From positions 1 through 64,000 of the forward strand of contig NZ_MWZD01000018.1 of the NCBI RefSeq assembly GCF_002982315.1: a stretch of 64,000 nucleotides of DNA, written 5' to 3'. The translations under genes were made by a program, and so were the position numbers. Position 1 is the stretch's first letter. The number at the start of each line of letters is the position of its first letter. Shown here piece after piece: positions 12,713 through 21,774 of the stretch. A model generated the notes under the pieces. That model saw nothing but the letters and a program-made list of their open reading frames with translations, made no database searches and was not told the DNA's origin. This DNA is from Leucobacter massiliensis. Its GTDB lineage: Bacteria > Actinomycetota > Actinomycetes > Actinomycetales > Microbacteriaceae.

Positions 12713-13923
12713 GCGGGGTCGTGTCGCCGCGACGCCGCCGGTTCGGGTGGCCGCCTCGCGATGACCCTGGTGCGGCGGCGGAGTGCGCTCGGCGGTGCGC
12801 CTCGCTGCTGCGCGGCGGGGTCCCGCCGGGGCGCGTGTTCGCGGGGATGCTCGGCGAGGAGCCCCGCTCCGGTTCCGGGCCGCCGGTCTCCCCCTCAGCT
12901 CGGGGGTCGCCGGGCGAGCGAGGGGCGCCGGGCGAGCGAGGGGCGCCGGGCATGCCGGGGGCGCCGGGCGCGCGAGGGGCGCCGGGCGAGCGGGTGCCGG
13001 GCGAGCACGGGGCGCCAGCCGAGCACGGGGCGCCCGCCGAGCACGGGGCGCCCGCCGAGCGAGGGCCGTCAGCCGGCTCGGGATCGCCGAATGCAGGAGG
13101 GACGCCGAAGGCGCAGGCCCGCGTCCGCGACCGGGCGGAAACCGCGAGTGCGGTGCGGCGCATCGCGGAGCGCCGAGCGCGCGGAGCCTCGCCTGCGGAG
13201 GCGATCGCCGCTGAGGACGGACCGGAGTGGCGGGTGCTCGCCGTCGCGTGGAGCCTCGCCGAGGAGAGCGGCGGTGCGCTCGCTCGCGCCCTCACGCGCA
13301 TCGCTGCGGCGCTGCACGCCCTGGCCGCGATCCGCGAGCGCCGGCGTGTGCTGCTCGCGGCCCCCCGCGCCACGGTGCGGCTGCTCTCGGTGCTCCCGCT
13401 TCTCGCCCTCGCCTTCGGGTGGCTGACCGGCCTCGACCCCTTGCCCGTGCTGCTCGGCCCCGCCGGTGCGCTGCTGCTGCCGGGCGGGGGGCTCTTGCTG
13501 CTGCTCGGGATCGCCTGGAGCGGGGCCATGCGGCGCCGGCTCGAACGGGCGGATCACGTTGCGGGACTGGAGCTGGAGCTCCTGTGGATCGCGCTCGGGG
13601 GCGGGGCGCATCCGGACGACGCGACGCGCCGGGTCGTGGCGCAGGCGGATCGCTTCGGAGCGGAGTGGGTGCCCTTCGAGGCATTCACGCGGCGCGCTCC
13701 GCTGCGCTCGGTGGCCGGCGCGGCAGAGCGCACCGGCACTCCGCTCGGGCCGCTCCTCATCGCCGAGGCCGGCGCGCTCCGGGGCCGTGCGCAGGCGGAG
13801 CTCGAGCGAGAGGCGGAGCGGCTCGGGGTCCGGGTGCTCCTGCCGATGGGCCTGTGCGTGCTGCCGGCCTTCATCCTTCTCGGCGTGGTTCCCGTCGTCC
13901 TGGCCATGCTCGGAACCACCTGA
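12709..13923 (+). CDS. Tad pilus membrane protein, TadB-TadC-like fusion with collagen-like insert
   Basis: Integral membrane platform of the Flp pilus machine. The 404-residue product reads as two type II secretion F-like modules in one chain. The TadB-like half has CASLLRGGVPPGRVF, WSLAEESGG and paired helices around residues 220-270. The TadC-like half (from about 285) ends with the helix VLLPMGLCVLPAFILLGVVP. Residues about 66-119 are an insertion of Gly-X-Y triplets, with GERGAPGERGAPG followed by repeated EHGAPA. The GTG start overlaps the stop of the ATPase gene (GTGA). Fusion of TadB and TadC is inferred from sequence resemblance. Confidence 0.82.
   Translation: MSGVVSPRRRRFGWPPRDDPGAAAECARRCASLLRGGVPPGRVFAGMLGEEPRSGSGPPVSPSARGSPGERGAPGERGAPGMPGAPGARGAPGERVPGEHGAPAEHGAPAEHGAPAERGPSAGSGSPNAGGTPKAQARVRDRAETASAVRRIAERRARGASPAEAIAAEDGPEWRVLAVAWSLAEESGGALARALTRIAAALHALAAIRERRRVLLAAPRATVRLLSVLPLLALAFGWLTGLDPLPVLLGPAGALLLPGGGLLLLLGIAWSGAMRRRLERADHVAGLELELLWIALGGGAHPDDATRRVVAQADRFGAEWVPFEAFTRRAPLRSVAGAAERTGTPLGPLLIAEAGALRGRAQAELEREAERLGVRVLLPMGLCVLPAFILLGVVPVVLAMLGTT
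12904..13066 (+). repeat. Tandem repeats encoding a collagen-like stretch
   Basis: Units of 9 and 18 bases (GGCGAGCGAGGGGCGCC-type, then GAGCACGGGGCGCC-type) recur across this stretch, encoding Gly-X-Y-like triplets. The regular period suggests expansion by slippage; copy number may differ between strains. Confidence 0.8.
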
Positions 13924-14253
13924 GGCCCCCGGACGGTCCTCGCCGTCACGGAACCGCCTCGGAGCCCAGCGGGTCAGCCGTTCGGCCCGGAGCGTCGAGA
14001 CTCGCGCAGCTGCCCGCGAAAAAGATCCGGGATCGTGCGTCACGTTTCGACGTTCCGTCCGTCCTGACAGGTGAGGGAGGTTGCTGCTTTCACCGCACCG
14101 ATCCGCCGATACTTCCCGTGATGAAGCAGGAACCTCCCTCGCTCAAAAAACTCTCACGAACGTTCGTCACGAAACCCGCGTTCCGGAGTGTTCATAGGTG
14201 CACGGACGCGTTTGGGGACGTGCACCGACCGTATTCATCGGAATGAGGGATTG
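13924..14253 (+). promoter_or_regulatory. Untranslated region upstream of the surface protein gene
   Basis: No gene is visible in these 330 bases. They hold a 17-bp inverted repeat with one mismatch (14073-14089 with 14124-14140) whose loop is 34 bases, and a perfect 12-bp palindrome ACGAACGTTCGT at 14156-14167. The inverted repeat lies in the likely 5' leader and could fold in the mRNA; the palindrome could bind a dimeric repressor. Both roles are inference. GAATGAGGGA just before the ATG at 14254 is a plausible ribosome binding site. Confidence 0.4.
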
Positions 14254-17200
14254 ATGCCTGAGAAAGAAACCGCGCACCGGAGAGTGCGCAAGGTGGGTCC
14301 GGGAGCCGCCGTCGGCGCTCTCGCGCTCATCGCGGGGCTGCTCGTCGTGCCACCGGCTCACGCGGAGGAAACCACCCCGCCCATCGCACAGGATGCCGAA
14401 GCCACGCCGGGGGGCGGAGCGACGCCGCGGGAGGCGGCTGAGGAGGGGGCTGAATCCGATTCGAAGCCAAAGAGCGAAGTGGCTCCTCACGAAGACGAGG
14501 CGCCCCCGCACGGCAGGGCCGGGGCGGATGACGCGCCGAGCCTCGCTCCGCTCGCCGCGGGCGATGGCGTCCTCACCTTGACCGTCGCTCAGCAGACCGG
14601 AACGGGGCCGTTCCAGGACAACGACGACGCTGGAAACGACTCCGGTCCGGACAACACCATCGTGCGCACCAACGACACCGTGAGCTACAACGTGGGCATC
14701 CGGTACGAGGGCGAAGACCAGACCCAGCCGAGAATCGGCTTCACGCTCCCGCAGGGGCAGGAACTCGTGTCCCTTCCCCCCTTCTGCCTGCCAGGCTCCA
14801 CGGTGACGCCCGAGACGATCCCCGCTCCCGCTGTCCCCCTGACAGCGACGTCGTGGACCGAGCTCCCGTCGCAGACCGTCACCTGCCTGCTGGAGGACCA
14901 GGCTGCGGGCACCTCCCTGAACTACCCCTTCATCTCCGTGGTGCGGTCCGAAGTCCCGAACGGCACCGAGATGGATGCGCCGACGTTCTCGGTGTCCACG
15001 AACGAGGTTCCCGAAGCCGTGACGATCGCTCCGGAGCCGGTCACCGCTTCTGCGACGCCTCGCTTCGACCTTTCGAAGCGAGGATCCGCGACGCAAGCGA
15101 ACCAGGGTCCGCTGTTCCAGGGCACTGCGGCATGCCCCGACGACTCCGGGCGGATCTGCCGGACGATCGCGTACCCGATGACGCTGACGGTCCCGGCGAG
15201 CGGCAAGGGAGTCGCACCGCTGGCGAACCCCATCATCTTCGAGGACAACCTCGACCCTGCGACGTTCTTCGGCGCCGAAGCCTGGGCCGAGATGATCGCC
15301 AAAGCCGGGAGCGAATCCGCTGCGAGACAGGCCTATGCTCCCATGCTCTCCTGGTGCGGAGCAATCACGGCAGGATCCGGCTTCCGCGGATCGCTTCCGT
15401 TCTCCGACATTGCGACGGGTGACCAGACGAACTCCGTGCGGGATAGCGGCACGGTGACGTGCACCTCGCCGGGGGCTGGTCAGAACGCGGTCATCACGAT
15501 CACGGACATGGACACCAGCGCAGTGACCGTGCCCACGAAGACGGGCAACGGCAATGCCCTTCCGGCAAACACCGGGTACGTGTTCTCGTATGAGATCGCC
15601 ATCGCAGTGCCGCAGGACGCGGTATTGGACATCGGGGCTGACGGGGAAGGCAACTACACCCTCGACACCCACAACGAGTTCACCAATGTCCAGATGACCA
15701 GCATCGACGGTCAGCAGAACAGCGACGATCCAGCCAACAACTCGCGAGACGCATCGATTCGCCTGCAGATCACCGGCGGCTTCGACAAGAGCTTCACGGG
15801 AATCTACGGGCAGCCGGGGAACACCCCCGCACCTCAGTTCTCAAACGGACCTATTTACGAGGGTCTGCCGGGCTCGGGTATTCGCAAAGACGGCAACACG
15901 GTCGTCATGCCGGGGCAGGCCGTCCAAAGCGTCATGAGCATGAACGAATCCGCGGTGGCGGGTTCGGGAACGGAGTTCTCGCGCACGCACGTCTCCTGCG
16001 ACGTGTGGGACGCGGACCGTCTCGCCCTCGCCGCCCACCCCGACTGGCGGGGGACCTACACGAACCTGCCGAGTAACGGCGAGCCCGTGTTCCCCTCCTA
16101 TTATTCGCAGGGCAACTCGCAGCCCGGCCGCGCGCATCTGGGCACCGCCGCTTCGACCTTCAAGAACATCAAGATCGAATACAGCAGCGGACCCGCCGGT
16201 CCCGGCGCAGACTCCGACTGCTCCACGGGCACCTGGTCGACCAACCCGGACGACATCGTCGCACCCACGACCGACGGCTTCGGCCGGACTGTGTGGAACG
16301 GGATCAACCGGGTCCGCATCACGCTCAACACCGAGTATCCGGCCGGGAACCCCGCGGCCGGCGGCGGACTCGATTTCGCCATCGCCCAGGTCGTGCTCGA
16401 TTCCGACAAGACCGAGCCGATCGGCAACTGGGCATCTCGCGAGATCGCCAATGGCGTGAAGTCGACATCGGAAGCGCTGGATACCGCAGTCACGAGCAAC
16501 GTTCCAAGCTACGACCCTGACACCCACGCGGGTTCGCTGGGCGATCGCCTCATCCAGGGCGAAGCGATTGTGCGGGTGAAGAAGTACGTGCAGAACCCCA
16601 CGACGGGTGAATTCGTCGACTCCGTGGCGCCGCAGTTCACCGCAGGGGCTACGGTCAACTACCGGCTGGATCCGTCCCTGTCGACCTCGGTTCCCGTGGA
16701 GGGGAACACGGCCGAGGTCGTCGTCGAGGATTGCCTCCCGCAGTATCAGGTGTTCAGCGCCGCGGTCCAGGGTGGCAGCGCGCTTGAACCGGAGGTGGCG
16801 CAGATGGGTGCCCCCGACGGCTCTGAGCTCGCCTGCCCGGATGACCGCCAGTATGTGCGATGGAACCTGGGCAAGCACGCGATCGGGGAACCGATCGAGC
16901 CGATCGTGGTGAGCGCCGAGGTGCTCGACGTCGCGCGCAACGGGACCTACACGAACGATGTGATGGTGTCGTCACCGGTGGATCAGAGCCCGGCGAGCGT
17001 CCGTGACGACGATGTGCAGCTGCAGCTCGTCGTACCGACGGGGATCAAGATCTCGAAGACGGTCGATCAGCCGGTCCTCGAAGTCAACCCTGACGGTATT
17101 ACGAACCCTCGATCGATGCTGTGGAGCGTGTACTTCGCGAACATCGACGCACCGGGCGAGGTCACGAACGTGGACGTCATCGACGTTCTCCCCGTAAACG

Positions 17201-18383
17201 GGCAGAACGGTTCCGCCTTCGACGGTCAGCTCCGTTTCGACAGTGCGACCGTCGGCGCAGGCTCAGGGATGACCATCCTGTACACCTCAGATGCTGGATT
17301 GAATGCTGATCCTGCGCACCCCAGCAACACCGCTTCGGGTGCAACGGTGTGGTGTGACGCGGTTACCGGAGCCGTGGTCTCCGGGAGTGGTTCCGCCGCA
17401 GACTGCCCGCAGTCTGCGGGCGAGGTCACCGGGCTTCGCTTCTTGCGAGCAGGCCCCTTCACGCCCGCGGACGACTTCCGGGTCGACATCGCGATGACGC
17501 CTCTGGGAAACGCTGGTGGTGACGTGTACCGAAACATCACTGCTGGACGCGCTGACGGTGTTTCGCAGGGTGTGGGTCCTGCGGCACGGACTGTGGACAT
17601 CATCTCGTCGTCGATCGGTGACCGGGTGTGGGAGGACGCCAATAGCAACGGAATCCAAGATGAAGGCGAGCCCGGCATTGCCGGGTTCTCCGTCAAGCTT
17701 GTCGGCACCGACGTTGACGGCAACGCAGTATCGCTTGAGACCGTGACGGACGAGAACGGACGGTACACGTTCACGAATCTCGCCTCGGGCACGTATCGAG
17801 TGATCTTCGATCCCAATGGGCTGAACTCGAACACCCAGTTCACCACTCAGCACTCTGGGAGCGATGCTGCCATCGACTCCGATGCTGACCCGGTGAACGG
17901 CCAGACGCAAGAGTTCACTCTCGGAAAGGACACGGAAGATCTCACGCTGGATGCCGGCGTGGTGATCGACCGCAACGTCGACATCGTGCTCGACAAGAAG
18001 TACCTCGGCGCGACAGACCTGGACGAGGATCGTCACTCCACGGTGACGTACGAACTCGAGGTGACGAACCATGGCACCGCTGAGGGCCCCTATGACCTCA
18101 CGGACACGCTGAAGTTCGGCGGCGACATCACGATCGATGACGTCACGGTGGCAAACGCCGCTCCCGGTGACATCGCGACGAACCCCGGATTCGACGGGCA
18201 GAAGGACACGAGCGTCGTCTCAGGGGCGGTCCTCCCCGGCGGCGCGACGCACACCTACCTGGTGACCGTGGAAGCAACCGTGGAGACGACGATCACCACG
18301 GAGGAATCCGAGTGCGCCATCACCGAGACAGAATCGGGGAGCGGCTTCCTCAACGAGGCCGAGCTCTCGATGAACGGCGAGAC
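14254..18383 (+). CDS. Large secreted surface protein with SdrD B-like and DUF11-like repeats (3' end lost in assembly)
   Basis: A cell-surface adhesin or structural protein. About 1376 authentic residues are present: a signal peptide (basic start, hydrophobic 19-33, probable cleavage after AHA at 37), an acidic linker, a long region of beta-rich domains, an SdrD B-like domain at about 1118-1235 (IGDRVWEDANSNGIQDEGEPG, DENGRYTFTNLASGTYRV), and a DUF11-like domain from about 1240 (YELEVTNHGTAEGPYDLTDT). At 18384 the frame runs into adapter sequence, giving a false tail LYTHLTLPT and stop. The LPVTGG anchor at 18514 is almost certainly the real C-terminus. Repeats of the DUF11-like domain probably caused the break. 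The start at ATG 14254 follows GAGGGA. Confidence 0.88.
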
Positions 18384-18489
18384 CTGTCTCTATACACATC
18401 TGACGCTGCCGACGATATGCCGGGTTGAGTGATTGGGGGGGGCCCTGTTATTTATAAAAAAAAAATAGTGACAATGTCACCACAGTAGG
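18384..18489. other. Adapter insertion and low-quality join inside the surface protein gene
   Basis: Positions 18384-18415 match the 33-base Nextera adapter with a single T missing. TATGCCGGG follows as at 1592, then homopolymers (eight G at 18436-18443, ten A) and AT-rich bases unlike any neighbour. The frame shown as LYTHLTLPTICRVE is translated adapter. The number of missing bases between the two flanks is unknown. Confidence 0.97.
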
Positions 18490-18633
18490 TCCTTGTGGCA
18501 CCCCGTCCCCGGTCTTCCCGTGACGGGTGGACAGCTGATGGGCGGCGTCGCGGGTGCCGCGGTGCTGCTCCTCGCGGCGGGCGCCGGAGTCCTGGCGATG
18601 GTGCGGCGGCGCCGACCGAGCCGCATCGAGTAA
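18490..18633 (+). CDS. LPXTG cell-wall anchor, 3' end of the surface protein gene (5' truncated)
   Basis: An open frame without a start encodes PVPGLPVTGGQLMGG, a hydrophobic helix (VAGAAVLLLAAGAGVLAMV) and a basic end RRRRPSRIE. This is a complete sortase sorting signal: LPVTG cleavage motif, membrane helix and positive tail. It lies directly after the adapter junction in the orientation of the surface protein and is followed by a terminator, so it is read as that protein's missing C-terminus. The first few codons may be low-quality bases. Confidence 0.88.
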   Translation, partial: SLWHPVPGLPVTGGQLMGGVAGAAVLLLAAGAGVLAMVRRRRPSRIE

Positions 18634-18638
18634 GCCCT

Positions 18639-18672
18639 CCGCGGCGGCGGGGCCCTCGCCCCGCTGCCGCGG
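18639..18672 (+). terminator. Hairpin after the LPXTG anchor
   Basis: CCGCGGCGGCGGGGC (18639-18653) pairs with 18658-18672 over 15 bases with one G-U pair. It lies six bases after the TAA stop of the anchor fragment. Confidence 0.7.
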
Positions 18673-18734
18673 AATCGCCCGTCCTCCGCTCCGTCATCGT
18701 GCGCCGTCATGATCTCGGGCGAAGGGCTCACGCC

Positions 18735-18776
18735 CTCCGCTGGCCATCTCCCCACCTCCCCCGATGGTCAGCGGAG
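18735..18776. repeat. Inverted repeat upstream of a small membrane protein
   Basis: CTCCGCTGGCCATC (18735-18748) pairs with 18763-18776 with one G-U pair and a 14-base loop. It may be a second terminator or a leader structure for the gene at 18854. I see nothing else in the 220 bases between the anchor and that gene. Confidence 0.5.
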
Positions 18777-18853
18777 TCCCCCTCCGCGGTGGCCGATGGA
18801 AGCCTCCAGCCTCCAGCCTTCGGCATCCGGGGACGACAAGAAAAGGAAGCCGC

Positions 18854-19195
18854 TTGCGACCGTCCGGCTCCACGAACGACGACGCTCCTCGCCCGAGCGA
18901 CCACGGGGCGTCCTCCCGAACCGTCACGCTCGTCCTCGCGTACCTCGCGCTCCTGCCGATGTCGCTGATCTGGGGGCTCTTTCTCCTGCTCCTCGGCGCC
19001 TCCAGCGGCGCAGGAACGATGGCTGCCGTGCTGCCGATGATCGCGTACCTCTGCACGGGGTGGGCCTGGGGGCTGATCGCAGGCATCGCGCTCGTTCGCG
19101 CGACCGGGCGGCGGCACGGGCGTCACGCCACCGTCGTCGCGGCCACCGCGCTGACGTTCGTCGTGCTCGGCGCATTCATCCTCGTGCCTCGCTGA
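18854..19195 (+). CDS. Small three-helix membrane protein, unknown function
   Basis: Not recognised as a named family. The 113-residue product has a polar N-terminus (RPSGSTNDDAPRPSDHG) and three hydrophobic segments, LVLAYLALLPMSLIWGLFLL, AAVLPMIAYLCTGWAWGLIAG and VVAATALTFVVLGAFILV. The TTG start at 18854 is chosen because AGGAAG lies 5 bases upstream; the frame is open further upstream, but that part reads like non-coding DNA. It is convergent with the sigma factor gene. Confidence 0.6.
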   Translation: MRPSGSTNDDAPRPSDHGASSRTVTLVLAYLALLPMSLIWGLFLLLLGASSGAGTMAAVLPMIAYLCTGWAWGLIAGIALVRATGRRHGRHATVVAATALTFVVLGAFILVPR

Positions 19196-19233
19196 CGAAG
19201 CTCCGGGGACCCGCACGCCGCGGCTGTGCGCCG

Positions 19234-21081
19234 TCACTCGCAGACGGCCGCAGGCGTGACCACTCTCCAGGGCGAGTACCGGCCGTCCGCCCCGAGGAGG
19301 CGCATCTCGATGAGCACTTCGGCCACTTCGTGATCTTCGAGCCCAGGCCACTTCGAGAGCGGGGTGAGCTCAGGCGTCCACCACCAGGGATCGGGCTCGG
19401 GGTCGGTCCCCGTGAAGACGTCCTCGTAGCTGACGCCCTGGGCATCGGTGATCGTCGGGTATTCGATGAGCTCGACCGGCGTGGAGGATCCGGGGGGAGT
19501 GATGCGCGCCTTGATGGCACCGGCGTGGCTTGCCGTGCCGATGAGGCGGAATCCCTGGCCCGCATCGTCGACGTAGCACGCGAATCCGACGTTGAGCGAC
19601 GGGTCGGATCCGTCCGCGGTCTCCGAGCCCTCATCCGGGCTCCCGCCGCCGTCGGCACCGGTGTCCGGGCCGGTGCTGTCGGCGCCGCCGAGGGCATCCG
19701 CATCCGAGTCCGCGCCCCCATCGTCTCCGGCGCCGTTCCCCGAACCATCCGACGCACTGTCGCCGTCTGCGGAGACCCCGCCCTGCGCGTCCCCTGCGGA
19801 CTCGCCGCCGTTTTGCGCCGTCCCGCCGGGGCTGCCGTCGCCGCTCGCGCTGGAGGAAGCGGGGGCGGGACCACCCGAAGCTGCGCTGTTCCCGGACGAG
19901 CCGTCCGCTGCGCGATGGTCGGCGCTTCCGTGGCCGTCCGGCTCCCCGACGGGTCCGCGCGCAGATGCGGGGGTCGTGTGCGCGTCATCGCCATCGTCGC
20001 CGTCTTCGTCGCGGGGTCCGGAGGCCCCGAGGTGGCCGTTCGGCGACGAGTGGTCCGCTCGTCGCGACTCCGCCCGATCGTCAGCGCGCCCCGCGGACGC
20101 CGCCTCGGTCGCGGGCTCATGATGGAAGCCGGAGGCGATGACAGGGCTCACCGCACCGACCGGGGAGAGCAGCGCGGCGGCTCCGGCAAGCCCTGCGGCT
20201 GCGACCGCTGCAATGGAGGCGGCGGCGAGGACGTCCTGCGCGCGTCCGGGGACGTCAACGGCGAAACGCTTGGTGCGGGGAGCGTGCGCCTGCGCGGCGG
20301 AGCTGGCCGAGGGATCGAGGACCGCGACCGCGGGGCCGCCGACGCCGAGGAGGACCGTGATGAGCACCAGGGCGAGCCTGCGGTTCAGGGTGTCGAGTTC
20401 ACCTGCCGCACGACTGCACGCGTCACAGTGCGCGAGGTGCGCCGCGATCGCTCGTGAACGTCTCGCGGGCAGCTTGCCGCGCGTGTATCGTTGCAGCTCC
20501 TGCAGTGCGGCCCGGCACTCGGCACGTACCGGAGACCGGAGCACGTGGGCTTCGGCCCAGGCGGACCTGAGTGCCTCACGAGCCCTGATCGTGAGAGCCG
20601 AGACGCCGTTTGCGGATATTCCGAGAAGCACCGCGATCTCTCGCGGGGGAAGGCCCTCCACCTCGCTGTACCAGAGAACGGCCTGCCAGCGGGGCGTCAA
20701 CGAGGCGTAGGCGGTCGCCGCAGCGGACTCGTCGAAGGCGGCATCCTCCCACGGGGCGCCGCTCATGTCCGCGGGGAACAGGTCGAGCAGATCGCTCGCT
20801 TCCTCTGCCGGGTGAGCGCGGTCGTAGGCGATGGAACGGATGACGCGGTAGAGGTAGGGACGGAACGCGCCGTGGGGCCCGGCGCCGCGCCGCACCGTCT
20901 CGAAGATCTTGAGGAAGGCCTCCGAGGCGACATCCTCGGGATCGAGCCGTGGAGCGATGCGCCGCGCCGCGTGCAAAGCGGCACCGTGGTGGCGCTCCCA
21001 CAACTCGGCGACGCCCGCGTCGTCTCCTGCACGCCACGCCGCGAGCAGCTGCTCGTCCGAACTGGGAAGCGAATCTGGCAC
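19234..21081 (-). CDS. ECF sigma factor fused to zinc-finger anti-sigma domain, membrane segments and an extended acidic tail
   Basis: A 615-residue protein that appears to combine sigma factor and anchor. Residues 1-180 form an ECF sigma factor: region 2 (ELWERHHGAALHAARRI, DVASEAFLKIFETV) and region 4 (LPPREIAVLLGISANGVSAL). Residues 190-230 are a zinc-binding anti-sigma-like domain with H215-x3-C219-x2-C222. A hydrophobic helix (236-255) and a second Ala-rich hydrophobic stretch (284-312) follow, then about 180 residues rich in Asp, Gly and Ser, and a C-terminal domain with two cysteines and WWWTPELTP. ECF proteins with such C-terminal extensions are known in actinobacteria. Signal sensed and topology of the tail are unknown. 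The GTG 21081 start has GGAAGGA upstream. Confidence 0.85.
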   Translation of the reverse strand: MPDSLPSSDEQLLAAWRAGDDAGVAELWERHHGAALHAARRIAPRLDPEDVASEAFLKIFETVRRGAGPHGAFRPYLYRVIRSIAYDRAHPAEEASDLLDLFPADMSGAPWEDAAFDESAAATAYASLTPRWQAVLWYSEVEGLPPREIAVLLGISANGVSALTIRAREALRSAWAEAHVLRSPVRAECRAALQELQRYTRGKLPARRSRAIAAHLAHCDACSRAAGELDTLNRRLALVLITVLLGVGGPAVAVLDPSASSAAQAHAPRTKRFAVDVPGRAQDVLAAASIAAVAAAGLAGAAALLSPVGAVSPVIASGFHHEPATEAASAGRADDRAESRRADHSSPNGHLGASGPRDEDGDDGDDAHTTPASARGPVGEPDGHGSADHRAADGSSGNSAASGGPAPASSSASGDGSPGGTAQNGGESAGDAQGGVSADGDSASDGSGNGAGDDGGADSDADALGGADSTGPDTGADGGGSPDEGSETADGSDPSLNVGFACYVDDAGQGFRLIGTASHAGAIKARITPPGSSTPVELIEYPTITDAQGVSYEDVFTGTDPEPDPWWWTPELTPLSKWPGLEDHEVAEVLIEMRLLGADGRYSPWRVVTPAAVCE

Positions 21082-21442
21082 CGTGCGTCCTTCCCTGCTC
21101 CGTGGTGCGGCCGCGAAGCGCCATGGCGTGTACTTTCGCATCGGGGGGCACCCAGCTGTGCTGGCGACCTCCGGCCCGTCGCAGGGCGACTCCGCAGGAG
21201 GCCGGGTTCAGTCTGAGCCAGAACCCATGCAGAATCCCGCCGTGCGGGAGAATTCACCCGCGGAATTCACCCTCGCCACCTCACTGTCAACCGCAGCCGG
21301 TCGTCGTCCACATCGGCGGGTTCTGCGTCTTCATGCGGTTTCTGTCCACAGATCGTGCAGGGGCGCGCACCGCTCGGCCAAGCCGTCGGAAGATGGAGCG
21401 ACCGGCACCGGCCGGGAGCCGTGCCCGAGGAAGGGAACCCCC
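21082..21442. other. Intergenic region between divergent sigma factor and DUF4244 genes
   Basis: These 361 bases hold the divergent promoters of the sigma factor gene and the pilin-like gene. The 10-bp word GAATTCACCC occurs twice 13 bases apart (21250-21259 and 21263-21272), a possible binding site. No small gene is convincing here. Confidence 0.4.
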
Positions 21443-21735
21443 GTGAACACCAGACTCCATCTCGTCTCAGATCGCAGCGAGCGAGGCCGCGCGCGACCGC
21501 CGGCCGGTGCGAGCAGCGGCGAGCCCCCGGGGCCGCGGAACCGGAGCCAGACCGGCGAGCGCTCCGGCGCACCGCGGCCCGCCCTCCCGCTGAGCCACCC
21601 CGCCGTCGCGGCCGCCGCCGGCCGGCCGGCGCCGCGCAGCTCGCGCCGGCGACGCACCGCGCGGGAGCTGCGCAGATTCCTTGCCGAGGAGCGCGGCGCG
21701 GTCACCGCCGAGTACGCCATCGTCATCATGGCCAC
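21443..21735 (+). pseudogene. DUF4244 pilin-like gene, 5' part (interrupted by the integrative element)
   Basis: The N-terminal 97 codons of a DUF4244 protein, a small Flp-pilus-associated protein. A basic, disordered leader ends in ARELRRFLAEERGAVTAEYA, the start of a pilin-like hydrophobic segment, and is cut at IVIMA by the element. The GTG at 21443 has GAGGAAGGGA upstream. As it stands, the frame runs into the element and stops at 21778. Joining 21735 to 47040, 47043 or 47046 restores an intact 132-134 residue protein. Confidence 0.88.
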
Positions 21736-21758
21736 AGTAGTGGACCTAGAGCATACTT
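21732..21758. other. attL, left junction of the element
   Basis: Chromosomal gene sequence ends in ...ATGGCCAC (CCAC at 21732-21735) and passes into element DNA AGTAGTGGAC followed by the arm CTAGAGCATACTT. The four bases CCAC also occur at the right junction. The integrase gene begins 17 bases further on. Confidence 0.75.
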
Positions 21759-21774
21759 CTGTCAAAATGACCAC

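Noticed and set aside
14156-14167. LexA/SOS box at ACGAACGTTCGT
   Set aside because: The actinobacterial LexA site needs GAAC and GTTC separated by four bases. Here the halves abut, so it is only a generic palindrome.
18387-18432. A genuine C-terminus of the surface protein (LYTHLTLPTICRVE)
   Set aside because: It is the translation of sequencing adapter and index bases, not biology.
21355-21774. A longer N-terminus for the serine integrase
   Set aside because: The frame is open upstream, but it crosses the DUF4244 gene in another frame and the att site. The catalytic domain starts right after GTG 21775.
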